Of a stretch of 64,000 bases of DNA, positions 8,488 to 16,037 are shown in pieces. This DNA comes from Clostridium sp. chh4-2 (GTDB taxonomy: Bacteria > Bacillota > Clostridia > Lachnospirales > Lachnospiraceae). Where the stretch lies: positions 124,001 through 188,000 of the forward strand of contig NZ_PKUU01000009.1 of NCBI RefSeq assembly GCF_002899675.1. The letters run 5' to 3'. The notes beneath the pieces are model-generated. The model saw nothing but the letters and a program-made list of their open reading frames with translations, had not been told where the DNA came from and searched no databases. The translations under genes and the position numbers were made by a program. Within the stretch, counting starts at the first letter, position 1, and each line of letters opens with the position of its first letter.

Positions 8488-9369
8488 ATGGAAGAACAAA
8501 CAATTGCAAAAATTCATGACAAAAATAATGCTGCCAAACAGAAACGAATGATTTTAGCGGTGCTTCAATATGCGTTGGCGATTGCCGTAGTGCTGGTTAT
8601 TATTTTTCCTATTTACTGGATGCTGATTTCATCTGTAAAATCCCAGGATGAGATTCTGCTGACCGTGCCGACTTTATGGCCGAAGGAATTCCATTTTGAA
8701 AACTATACCAACGTTTTTAACCGTGCAAACTTCAGCAAGTATTATTTTAATACGGCAGTTATGACGGCAGGTATCCTGATCTCCCAGATCGTGACAGGAG
8801 TGTTTGCTGCCTATGGTTTTTCTAAGGGTAAGTTTAAAGGGCAGAATGCGTCTTTCATCTTTGTGCTGGGAGCGCTTATGATACCGCATCAGATTACATT
8901 TATACCGATTTACATTATGTGTGCCAACTGGGGAATGTCAGATACCTTTATGGGACTGATTCTTCCTGAGGCAGTATCACCTTACTATATTTTCATGCTT
9001 CGCCAGACATTCATGTCAATTGATGACAGCTATGTGGATGCGGCCAAAGTGGACGGTTTGGGCAGAATCGGGGTTATCACTAAGATATTGGCCCCAATGT
9101 GCAAATCCACCCTGTTCACGGTAACGCTGGTAACATTTACAAATGGATGGAACTCCTATTTCTGGCCTAAGATCATCGCAAAAGGGGAACAGAGGCGCGT
9201 GCTTACCGTAGGTTTGGCACAGCTGAAAAATACCTTTGCTGGTCAGGCTACCATGAATAACCATGAGATCATGGCAGGAGCCGTTATGGCGGTTGTGCCG
9301 GTTATTATTCTGTTCTTCATTTTCCAGAAATATATGCTGACCGGTTATTCTAAAGCTGCTATGAAATAG
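8488..9369 (+). CDS. ABC transporter permease (UgpE/MalG-like)
   Basis: A 293-residue permease of the CUT1 family with six spans. The EAA-type loop reads DAAKVDGLGRIGVITKILAP (about residues 183-202), and the C-terminus GYSKAAMK is usual for UgpE/MalG proteins. The gene starts with ATG after AAAGGAGG, 11 bases behind the partner permease. It should work with the preceding lipoprotein and permease and borrow an MsmX/UgpC-type ATPase encoded elsewhere. Confidence 0.9.
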   Translation: MEEQTIAKIHDKNNAAKQKRMILAVLQYALAIAVVLVIIFPIYWMLISSVKSQDEILLTVPTLWPKEFHFENYTNVFNRANFSKYYFNTAVMTAGILISQIVTGVFAAYGFSKGKFKGQNASFIFVLGALMIPHQITFIPIYIMCANWGMSDTFMGLILPEAVSPYYIFMLRQTFMSIDDSYVDAAKVDGLGRIGVITKILAPMCKSTLFTVTLVTFTNGWNSYFWPKIIAKGEQRRVLTVGLAQLKNTFAGQATMNNHEIMAGAVMAVVPVIILFFIFQKYMLTGYSKAAMK

Positions 9370-9384
9370 AAGAAAGGCGGGCAT

Positions 9385-10458
9385 ATGAAGCAGGCGAAAA
9401 GAATTAAATTGATTCTGATCTGTTTGCTTTCGGTTCTGCTGCTGGCCGGATGCGGGAGAGGGGCTTCCCCCTCTTCCTCTCCGGAGACAGCGGATGCGCC
9501 GGTTCAGACAACGGCCCAAGAGCAGACAACAAGTTCAGAGACGGAGACTCAGATTGAGACAAAGAGTGTGGAGGAAGTTCCCGAAGTCGACCGGTATGAA
9601 GAGATTATGGATCTTTCTGGTGAAGAATCCAAGCTTTCTTTTTATTGCTGGGATATCCGCGTTGGTGAAGATGCGGAGGACAAGGCGGGAGACTCCACTT
9701 TATTTATTTCTCCCGACGGCATGACCATGCTGTTAGACGCAGGCCATCCCGATTGTGCGGACCAGGTGATTGGATATCTGAAGGATTTGGGAATCACTAA
9801 GATCGATTATTTTGTGGCTTCTCATCCGCATATTGACCATATCGGAGCATTTCCGAAAATTGCGGAAGAATTTGAAATCGGAAAAACTTACCGGTCTGAG
9901 GTGGAATACACGACGCAGACTTATCAGAATTATGTGGACGCCATAGAAAAACATGGGATTCCCACAGAATATCTGAAAGCCGGAGATGAGATCCCGTTTG
10001 GGGACCAAATTACGATTAAGATTTATAATCCGGGGGAAGAGATTGAATATCCTAAGGATTTTCCTAAGAACAGCACAGCTTTTATGAATAATCAGTCCCT
10101 GGCAATGAAGTTCATATATGGGGAATCCACGGTTTTATTCTGCGGAGATCTTTATTCGGCTGCAGAACGGACTCTGCTTGACCAGTACGGCGATGAACTG
10201 CAGGCGGATGTGATAAAAGCAAATCACCATGGACGGGATACGTCCAACACGAAAAAATGGATTGAAACGGTAAAACCGCAGATAACGGTGGCAATGCTGG
10301 ATCAGGCGGTCAATATGCCGGTGAGAAGTAATTATAAAAAAGCCGGTTCAGAGTATTATTTAACGTATTATGATGGTATTATTAAAGTAGTGATGGATGA
10401 CAAGAAAAATTATGAGGTTAACTGTCAGTATGACAGCTGGCTTCACAAAGAAGAATAG
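9385..10458 (+). CDS. Metallo-beta-lactamase-fold lipoprotein (ComEC C-terminal-like)
   Basis: A 357-residue lipoprotein. Residues 1-22 form a signal with lipobox LLAGC, followed by a Ser/Thr/Glu-rich linker. The MBL domain begins near residue 87, with ASHPHIDHIG (the HxHxDH zinc motif), LFCGDLYSAAE and KANHHGRDTSN. This subgroup resembles the soluble ComEC-type hydrolase domain, whose members act on nucleic acids or other phosphodiesters. It lies 15 bases after the permease in the same operon, so an extracytoplasmic phosphodiesterase or lactonase feeding the transporter is possible. The substrate is not known. Confidence 0.85.
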   Translation: MKQAKRIKLILICLLSVLLLAGCGRGASPSSSPETADAPVQTTAQEQTTSSETETQIETKSVEEVPEVDRYEEIMDLSGEESKLSFYCWDIRVGEDAEDKAGDSTLFISPDGMTMLLDAGHPDCADQVIGYLKDLGITKIDYFVASHPHIDHIGAFPKIAEEFEIGKTYRSEVEYTTQTYQNYVDAIEKHGIPTEYLKAGDEIPFGDQITIKIYNPGEEIEYPKDFPKNSTAFMNNQSLAMKFIYGESTVLFCGDLYSAAERTLLDQYGDELQADVIKANHHGRDTSNTKKWIETVKPQITVAMLDQAVNMPVRSNYKKAGSEYYLTYYDGIIKVVMDDKKNYEVNCQYDSWLHKEE

Positions 10459-10489
10459 TAAATGCTGAGAGGGGGCGTTGGGCAGCCTT

Positions 10490-11317
10490 ATGGAATTGAA
10501 AAAAAGAAAGCTTCTGGAGGAAACGGATCTTTTTGTTCTGGATATGGATGGAACCTTTTATCTGGGAGACAGACTTCTGGACGGCGCTTTGGATTTTCTG
10601 GAAGCGGTGCGGGAAGCGGGAAAACAGTTTATATTTTTTACAAACAACTCTTCAAAATCGCCGAGCCTGTACCTGGATAAACTGAAGAAGATGAACTGTT
10701 TTATCAAAAGACAGCAGATTATGACTTCCGGAGATGTTACCATACAATTTCTGAAAACCTATTATCCGGAAAAAACGGTGTATCTGGTGGGGACGGAGGC
10801 GCTGGAGGAATCCTTTAAAGAGGCCGGAATCCATTTAACCCAGAGAATGCCGGATATTGTGGTGGTTGGATTCGATATAACCCTGACTTATGAGAAGCTG
10901 GAACGGGCTTGTACCTATATCAGAAACGGCGCCATGTTTCTGGCCACACACCTGGATATCAATTGTCCGATTGAAGACGGATTTATACCGGACTGCGGAA
11001 GCTTGTGTGCCGCCATCACTCTGTCCACGAAGGTGGAACCAAGGTATCTGGGAAAGCCGTTTCCTGAAACGGTGGAAATGGTGTTAAAGCAGACAGGGGT
11101 GCCGAAGGAGCGGATCGCTTTTGTCGGGGACCGGCTGTATACGGATGTGGCCACCGGAGTTAAAAACGGGGCAAAGGGATATCTGGTTCTCACCGGAGAG
11201 ACGAAACTGGAAGATTTGGTTGGTTCAGACGTAAAACCGGACGCAGTTTTTGAGTCACTAAAAGAGATGGGAATGTATTTGAAAAATAATATAACAGGAA
11301 AGAAGGCAGCAATATGA
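10490..11317 (+). CDS. HAD-IIA family sugar/glycerol-phosphate phosphatase (NagD/AraL-like)
   Basis: A 275-residue HAD hydrolase. Motif I is DLFVLDMDGTFYLGD near the N-terminus, motif II FFTNNSS, the squiggle-cap region GFDITLTYEKL, motif III GKPFPE and motif IV FVGDRLYTDV. The family dephosphorylates small phosphates such as 4-nitrophenyl phosphate, sugar phosphates or glycerol phosphate. ATG 10490 is preferred; an in-frame TTG at 10478 lies too close to the GAGAGGGGG ribosome site. Its stop overlaps the start of the second GDPD by 4 bases (ATGA), so the two are coupled. A glycerol phosphatase role is inference from this neighbour. Confidence 0.88.
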   Translation: MELKKRKLLEETDLFVLDMDGTFYLGDRLLDGALDFLEAVREAGKQFIFFTNNSSKSPSLYLDKLKKMNCFIKRQQIMTSGDVTIQFLKTYYPEKTVYLVGTEALEESFKEAGIHLTQRMPDIVVVGFDITLTYEKLERACTYIRNGAMFLATHLDINCPIEDGFIPDCGSLCAAITLSTKVEPRYLGKPFPETVEMVLKQTGVPKERIAFVGDRLYTDVATGVKNGAKGYLVLTGETKLEDLVGSDVKPDAVFESLKEMGMYLKNNITGKKAAI

Positions 11318-12051
11318 AAGTATTTGCGCATAGGGGAAGCAGCGGAACTTATCCGGAAAACACAATGCTCGCGTTTGAAAAAGCGGTGGAAGAGGGATGC
11401 GACGGGATTGAACTGGATGTCCAATTGACAAAAGACGGCCAGGTGGTCGTGATCCATGATGAAGAACTGGAACGGACTACGGGGACAAAGGGCTTTGTCA
11501 GGGACTACACTCTGGAGGAACTGAAAAAGTTCGATGCAGGGAAGGTTAAAGACGGCGCATTTGGCTTCCAGGGGATTCCCTCATTTGATGAATACTGCGA
11601 GTTTGCAGCGAAAAAGGGTATTATAACCAATATCGAGATTAAAACAGGAGTGTATTATTACGAAGATATAGAAGAAAAGACGCTGGAAGTGCTGAAACAC
11701 CATCATCTTGAAGAGAAGGTTTTATTTTCTTCGTTTAACCACCTGTCTATTCTTAAATTGAAAAAACTGGCTCCGGAGATTCCATGCGGCGCGCTGCTGG
11801 GAGTAAAGGGACTGGGCAATGCAGGTTATTACTGCGAAAAATATAATTTTGATTTCTATCACCCATATTACAATACGCTTACGAAAGAAGCTGTGGAAAA
11901 TTGCAAAAACCATGGCATAGGGTTAAATGTCTGGACTGTCAATACGACAGATGAATTTAATCAATTGTATGACTGGAAATGTGATGGGGCGATTACAAAT
12001 TATCCGGGCCTTTGCAGAAAGTGGTTAGACGTTATAGAGCAAGGGAAATAA
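11314..12051 (+). CDS. Glycerophosphodiester phosphodiesterase (second cytoplasmic GDPD)
   Basis: A 245-residue GDPD with the full catalytic pattern: H6-R7-G8, P14-E15-N16, E33 and D35, and H48 in VVIHD. It is clearly related to the enzyme at 22-777 but far from identical, so it is probably not a recent tandem copy. There is no signal peptide. Its start overlaps the HAD phosphatase stop (ATGA). It is the last clear member of the import and hydrolysis operon that starts at 6157. Confidence 0.93.
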   Translation: MKVFAHRGSSGTYPENTMLAFEKAVEEGCDGIELDVQLTKDGQVVVIHDEELERTTGTKGFVRDYTLEELKKFDAGKVKDGAFGFQGIPSFDEYCEFAAKKGIITNIEIKTGVYYYEDIEEKTLEVLKHHHLEEKVLFSSFNHLSILKLKKLAPEIPCGALLGVKGLGNAGYYCEKYNFDFYHPYYNTLTKEAVENCKNHGIGLNVWTVNTTDEFNQLYDWKCDGAITNYPGLCRKWLDVIEQGK

Positions 12052-12080
12052 TTTAGCTGTTTCTGAATATAAGGAGTTGA

Positions 12081-12812
12081 ATGAAGAACAAGGGGCTTGA
12101 TCTGAACGAGCGGGATTTGGTTGTAGATAAAGAGAAGCCGTACCTCAGACCATTAATCTGCAAGGGAGATTATAAAACGGCTGAAGCAATGCTGATAGGT
12201 ATCAATCCGGCATCCCCAATATACCCGAAAGATATTTGCATTGACGATTATACAGCGCTCTGCGCAGACTATAATAGTTTTATGGAATTTTATAAAAAAA
12301 CGCGAAGAAACAGTGGTAAAAAAGAACTGTCCAGAACCAGAACGGGTATCGTGTCTTTTGTAAACTGGTTAAATACCAATTTACATATTGATGTAATAGA
12401 AACCGATATTTTCACATATCCGACTTCCAGCGTAAAGGAGCTGTCCTATGTTTCCAAAGACATTTTGATGAGAAGCCGGGATCTTTTTTGGAACTCTTTT
12501 TTATCATCTCATCAGTGCAGAATGGCGATTCTGTACGGTTCATTAACGTTTAAGAGTTTTATTGAGCTATTAACGGAAAAAAATATAGTTTGCAGCGTGT
12601 TATATAATTCAAATGGAAAAACTCCATCTTTGGGTGAATTGGCGAAGTATCCAATCGAACTCCTTGAGGAGAACTCACCTGTTTTAGAAGTTATTATTTC
12701 TGATAAGAAAATAGCTGTATTTGCTGTCCGGCATTTAATGTATTACGGCAGGACGGGAGAATCATATGATTTTGTTAAAACGAATATTTTGAAGTTTTGG
12801 AAGGAGGTGTGA
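12081..12812 (+). CDS. Uncharacterised protein, weakly uracil-DNA-glycosylase-like
   Basis: A 243-residue soluble protein I cannot assign with certainty. An early segment, AMLIGINPASPIYPKD (about residues 35-50), resembles the first motif of the UDG superfamily (GxNP). Near the C-terminus, IAVFAVRHLMYYGR could be the histidine-bearing motif. The middle contains FVNWLNTNLHIDVIETDIF. It has a less GC-rich composition than the neighbours. It starts with ATG after TAAGGAG and ends 4 bases before glpP, with the glpP ribosome site inside its last codons. Any link to glycerol metabolism is positional only. Confidence 0.65.
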   Translation: MKNKGLDLNERDLVVDKEKPYLRPLICKGDYKTAEAMLIGINPASPIYPKDICIDDYTALCADYNSFMEFYKKTRRNSGKKELSRTRTGIVSFVNWLNTNLHIDVIETDIFTYPTSSVKELSYVSKDILMRSRDLFWNSFLSSHQCRMAILYGSLTFKSFIELLTEKNIVCSVLYNSNGKTPSLGELAKYPIELLEENSPVLEVIISDKKIAVFAVRHLMYYGRTGESYDFVKTNILKFWKEV

Positions 12813-12816
12813 GACC

Positions 12817-13392
12817 ATGGAGAACACCAGAATGAGAATTATAGATTTGCTGGAAACATCGCCGGTAATTGCTGCGGTAATTGATGAAAAAGGGCTGAGA
12901 AAATGCTTTGAATCGGACTGTGAAGTTGTGTTCATTCTGTTTGGAAATCTGTGCAATATTGCAGGAATTGTGAACCAGGTAAAGAATCAGGGGAAAACGG
13001 CCATTGTACATGTGGATTTTATCTCGGGATTAAGTTCCAAGGAAGTTGTGGTGGACTTTATTAAACAGAATACCAGGGCAGACGGCATTATCAGCACAAA
13101 ACCAATGCTGGTAAAACGGGCGCAGGATTTGGGAATGTACAGTGGTCAGCGCACCTTTCTGATCGATTCTATAGCGCTTGGAACGCTGAAAAAACAGATT
13201 GAGGTATTCCAGCCTGATTTCATCGAAATTATGCCCGGCATTATGCCTTCAATACTGAAGCATATGAAAGAGTATACGGACATACCGATCGTGGCGGGAG
13301 GCCTGATTTTTGATAAGAAGGACGTGATGGCTGCGTTTGACGTGGGCGTGGATGCGGTGTCGACCAGCAGGGAAGATTTGTGGTTTATATAA
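12817..13392 (+). CDS. glpP: Glycerol-3-phosphate-responsive transcription antiterminator GlpP
   Basis: A 191-residue GlpP family protein with a TIM-barrel-like pattern. Recognisable stretches are SPVIAAVIDEKGL near the start, VHVDFISGLS, ADGIISTKP, IEIMPGIMP and VAGGLIFDKKDV, with AVSTS near the C-terminus. In Bacillus GlpP binds glycerol 3-phosphate and then leader mRNA, allowing readthrough of a terminator ahead of glpFK and glpD. A strong AAGGAGGTG ribosome site precedes the ATG. Candidate target leaders are at 13756-13814 and 17731-17778. Its last codon and stop lie exactly at the insertion point of the palindromic element that follows, so the stop codon is part of the duplicated target. 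Confidence 0.92.
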   Translation: MENTRMRIIDLLETSPVIAAVIDEKGLRKCFESDCEVVFILFGNLCNIAGIVNQVKNQGKTAIVHVDFISGLSSKEVVVDFIKQNTRADGIISTKPMLVKRAQDLGMYSGQRTFLIDSIALGTLKKQIEVFQPDFIEIMPGIMPSILKHMKEYTDIPIVAGGLIFDKKDVMAAFDVGVDAVSTSREDLWFI

Positions 13393-13394
13393 AG

Positions 13395-13661
13395 GTAACA
13401 GTTCAGCCTTCCGATACCTGTGCGGGTTCCGGCAGTTTCCATGGCCGTTCCTATTCCGGTTTCGGGCATAAGCGATTCTAAATGTGCAGGATTTTTCTAA
13501 AGACCAAGGAAAATGTCCAAACTCGCTACGCTCAAACAGGTGGACATTTTCCTTGAACGAAAAATTCTGCGCATTAAGAATCGCTAATACCCTGCAAAGT
13601 CATAGGAACGGCCATGGAAACTGCCGGAACCCGCGCAGGTATCGAAAGGCTGAACTGTTAC
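13395..13661. mobile_element. MITE-like palindromic element 1 (267 bp)
   Basis: The ends are perfect inverted repeats GTAACAGTTCAG (13395-13406) and CTGAACTGTTAC (13650-13661). The outer arms stay complementary for about 100 bases with a few mismatches, and an inner stem has arms AAGGAAAATGTCCA (13506-13519) and TGGACATTTTCCTT (13541-13554). The element is flanked on both sides by the direct repeat ATATAAAG (13387-13394 and 13662-13669), an 8-base target duplication. It has no coding capacity. GTAA ends with 8-base duplications fit IS66-type transposition. The same ends occur at 32740-32892. Confidence 0.85.
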
Positions 13662-13690
13662 ATATAAAGCCTTGATGGTGAACAGAATCA

Positions 13691-13720
13691 TTGACAACAT
13701 TCAGGCGTTTATGGTATCAT
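13691..13720 (+). promoter_or_regulatory. Sigma-A-type promoter of the mgtC/glp operon
   Basis: TTGACA (13691-13696), an 18-base spacer and TATCAT (13715-13720), just downstream of the palindromic element. The transcript would start near 13727 and enter the terminator-like leader at 13756. Confidence 0.65.
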
Positions 13721-13755
13721 TATTTTATAAATTTTATATGGAAACCTTTGAGATG

Positions 13756-13814
13756 AGAGAGTAGGGTTGACAGACAGAATGCTGATTTCTGTTTGTGAAC
13801 GTTACTCTTTTTTT
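13756..13814 (+). terminator. Leader terminator before mgtC (putative GlpP target)
   Basis: The inner arms are ACAGACAGAA and TTTCTGTTTGT. The outer arms are AGAGAGTA and TTACTCTT. A run of seven T follows. TTTGTGAAC lies between the inner and outer 3' arms; a similar TTTTGTGAA or TTATGTGAA appears in the hairpins at 17731 and 4216. Standing between a promoter and the operon, and 360 bases after glpP, it is a strong candidate for antitermination. Confidence 0.65.
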
Positions 13815-13848
13815 CGTTTTTTTTAGAGAGAAGGGGGAAGCGATATTT

Positions 13849-14547
13849 TTGGAAGCATGGGATTACATAGTGGATACGGCCCATGAATGGAGCATCCGCG
13901 GGTGTACGGTCCGAATGATATTTTCTCTGATTATCGGAACCCTGATTGGAATTGACAGAGGGATGAAACGGCGGGGGGCCGGAATCAAAACTCATACCCT
14001 GGTGTGCCTCGGCTCGGCCATGGTTATGATGACAAGTGAGTATATGTTTGTAAATTATGATGAAGGACTGGATTTGTCCAGAATGGGGGCTCAGGTTGTG
14101 AGCGGAGTCGGCTTTCTGGGAGTCGGTACGATTATTGTAACCGGTAAGAATCAGGTCCGGGGGCTGACCACCGCGGCCGGGTTATGGGCCTGCGCATGTA
14201 TCGGCCTGGCGGCCGGAATCGGCTTTATCGAAGGCGCTGTGATCTGCCTTATTTTGGTGATGTTCACTTTGGAAGTCATGTCAAAGGTGGATGGTCTGGT
14301 GCATCGGTATGCCAGAATCTATGATCTGTATCTGGAATTTGATTCCAACCGGAATATGGCGTCTTTTATTACGGAAATAAGGGACCGGCAGCTTAAACTG
14401 GCTCATTTTGAACTTTCCAAGAATAAGGTTAAAGGGGAAGGCCCCACTGCCATCGCCACAATAGAAGTGAAAGATAAAAAGATGCGGTCTGAACTGCTGA
14501 ATACAATCCGGCAGTTGGAATGCGTCAAGTATGTGGAGGAAATGTAG
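13849..14547 (+). CDS. MgtC/SapB family membrane protein
   Basis: A 232-residue protein with four to five N-terminal spans, including the MgtC-family segments IFSLIIGTLIGIDRG, KTHTLVCLGSAM and GAQVVSGVGFLGVGTI, and a cytoplasmic ACT-like C-terminal domain of about 80 residues. TTG 13849 is chosen as start because AGAGAAGGGGG precedes it at proper distance; a longer frame from GTG 13795 would begin inside the leader terminator. MgtC proteins are linked to magnesium homeostasis and growth under stress. Clostridial glycerol-3-phosphate oxidation operons often carry such a gene; its role there is not known. Confidence 0.85.
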   Translation: MEAWDYIVDTAHEWSIRGCTVRMIFSLIIGTLIGIDRGMKRRGAGIKTHTLVCLGSAMVMMTSEYMFVNYDEGLDLSRMGAQVVSGVGFLGVGTIIVTGKNQVRGLTTAAGLWACACIGLAAGIGFIEGAVICLILVMFTLEVMSKVDGLVHRYARIYDLYLEFDSNRNMASFITEIRDRQLKLAHFELSKNKVKGEGPTAIATIEVKDKKMRSELLNTIRQLECVKYVEEM

Positions 14548-14574
14548 ATAATAATGAAAAAAAGGAGAGAGACT

Positions 14575-16005
14575 ATGAATGGGTTTGATTATGACGTAAC
14601 CGTTATAGGCGGAGGGGTGACCGGCTGTGCCGTGGCAAGAGAGCTTTCCCGCTATGAACTGAGCGTATGCCTGGTGGAAAAGGAAGAGGACGTCTGTTCC
14701 GGCACGTCAAAAGCCAACAGCGCCATTGTTCACGCAGGATATGACGCGGTGACCGGCTCCTTAAAGGCAAAGCTGAATGTAGAAGGAAACCAGGTGATGG
14801 GAGAACTGGCTGAGGAACTGGATTTCGATTTTAAGCGGAACGGTTCCATGGTGCTCTGTTTTGCTGAAGAGGATATTCCGTCCCTGAAAGCCCTTTATGA
14901 GAGAGGCGTCGCCAATAGGGTTCCGGATATCCAGTTGATCTCAGGAGAGGAAGCCCGCCGGATGGAGCCGAATTTATCCGAAGAAGTCGTGGCTGCGATT
15001 TATGCCCCGACCGGAGGCATCGTATGTCCGTTTGGGCTGACCATTGCGCTGGCTGAGAACGCCTGTGAAAATGGAGTGGAATTTAAATTTCTGACGGCTG
15101 TGAAAGCGATTGAACCTATAGAGGGCGGATACCGCCTGGTTACGGATAAGGGAGAGATTAAAACCAACTATGTGGTGAATGCGGCCGGCGTTTATGCGGA
15201 TGTATTTCATAACATGGTTTGTGAAGATAAGATCCATATCATCCCTAGAAAAGGGGATTACTGCCTGCTTGATAAAGAGGCGGGCAATTATGTGAGCCAT
15301 ACCATCTTCCAGCTTCCGGGCAAATACGGCAAAGGCATTTTAGTCAGCCCTACCGTTCATGGCAACCTTTTGGTAGGGCCTACGGCAACCGATATAGAGG
15401 ATAAGGAAGGAACGGCTACTACTGCGGCGGAACTGGCGGAAGCCATGAGCAAAGCGGCTAAGAGCGTGAAAAATATTCCGTTCCGCTTAACCATAACCTC
15501 CTTCTCCGGCCTGAGAGCCCATGAGGAGGGCGACGATTTCATCCTGAAGGAATCCGCCGAAAACTTCTTTGATGCGGCCGGAATTGAGTCGCCGGGACTG
15601 TCCTGCGCGCCTGCCATCGGCAAATATATGGCTGAGATGGTGGTGAAAAAAGCCGGAGCAGAGAAGAAAGCAGAATTTAAGGAAAGAAGAAAAGGGATTG
15701 TGCGCCCGGAACTGATGGATAAGAAAGAACGGGAAGCGCTGATCCGTGAAAATCCGGCTTATGGAACCATTGTGTGCCGCTGTGAAGGAATCAGTGAAGG
15801 CGAGATCGTGGACGCGGTTACCAGGACGTTGGGAGCGGTATCCTTAGATGGCATTAAGCGGAGGGTGCGGGCCGGCATGGGACGCTGCCAGGCAGGCTTT
15901 TGTACGCCGAGAACCATGGAGATACTTGCCCGCGAGCGGAATGTGCCCATCGAAGAAATCTGTAAAAATGCCCCCGGTTCTGAAATGCTGACCGGAGAAA
16001 AATAG
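14575..16005 (+). CDS. FAD-dependent glycerol-3-phosphate dehydrogenase-like oxidoreductase with BFD Fe-S domain (GlpA-like)
   Basis: A 476-residue DAO-type flavoprotein. The N-terminal FAD fold shows VIGGGVTGCAVARELSRY, followed by the substrate domain (GTSKANSAIVHAGYD). The C-terminal BFD-like [2Fe-2S] domain has C401 and C403 (CRCEG) and C438 and C443 (GRCQAGFC). It should oxidise sn-glycerol 3-phosphate to DHAP. ATG 14575 is preferred over ATG 14554 because AGGAGAGAG lies between them. It is followed by a second flavoprotein, a DUF1667 protein and glpK, the standard clostridial arrangement. L-2-hydroxyglutarate oxidation is a family alternative that the context argues against. Confidence 0.9.
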   Translation: MNGFDYDVTVIGGGVTGCAVARELSRYELSVCLVEKEEDVCSGTSKANSAIVHAGYDAVTGSLKAKLNVEGNQVMGELAEELDFDFKRNGSMVLCFAEEDIPSLKALYERGVANRVPDIQLISGEEARRMEPNLSEEVVAAIYAPTGGIVCPFGLTIALAENACENGVEFKFLTAVKAIEPIEGGYRLVTDKGEIKTNYVVNAAGVYADVFHNMVCEDKIHIIPRKGDYCLLDKEAGNYVSHTIFQLPGKYGKGILVSPTVHGNLLVGPTATDIEDKEGTATTAAELAEAMSKAAKSVKNIPFRLTITSFSGLRAHEEGDDFILKESAENFFDAAGIESPGLSCAPAIGKYMAEMVVKKAGAEKKAEFKERRKGIVRPELMDKKEREALIRENPAYGTIVCRCEGISEGEIVDAVTRTLGAVSLDGIKRRVRAGMGRCQAGFCTPRTMEILARERNVPIEEICKNAPGSEMLTGEK

Positions 16006-16037
16006 AATCTGCCGGGAAACAGGCGGAAAAGGAGGAA

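Noticed and set aside
13395..13661. CRISPR-like or structured non-coding RNA gene
   Set aside because: No spaced direct repeats. Terminal repeats with an 8-base target duplication point to a mobile element instead.
13795..13848. Longer N-terminus for the MgtC-like protein from GTG 13795
   Set aside because: It starts inside the leader terminator and has no ribosome site, while TTG 13849 has AGAGAAGGGGG upstream.
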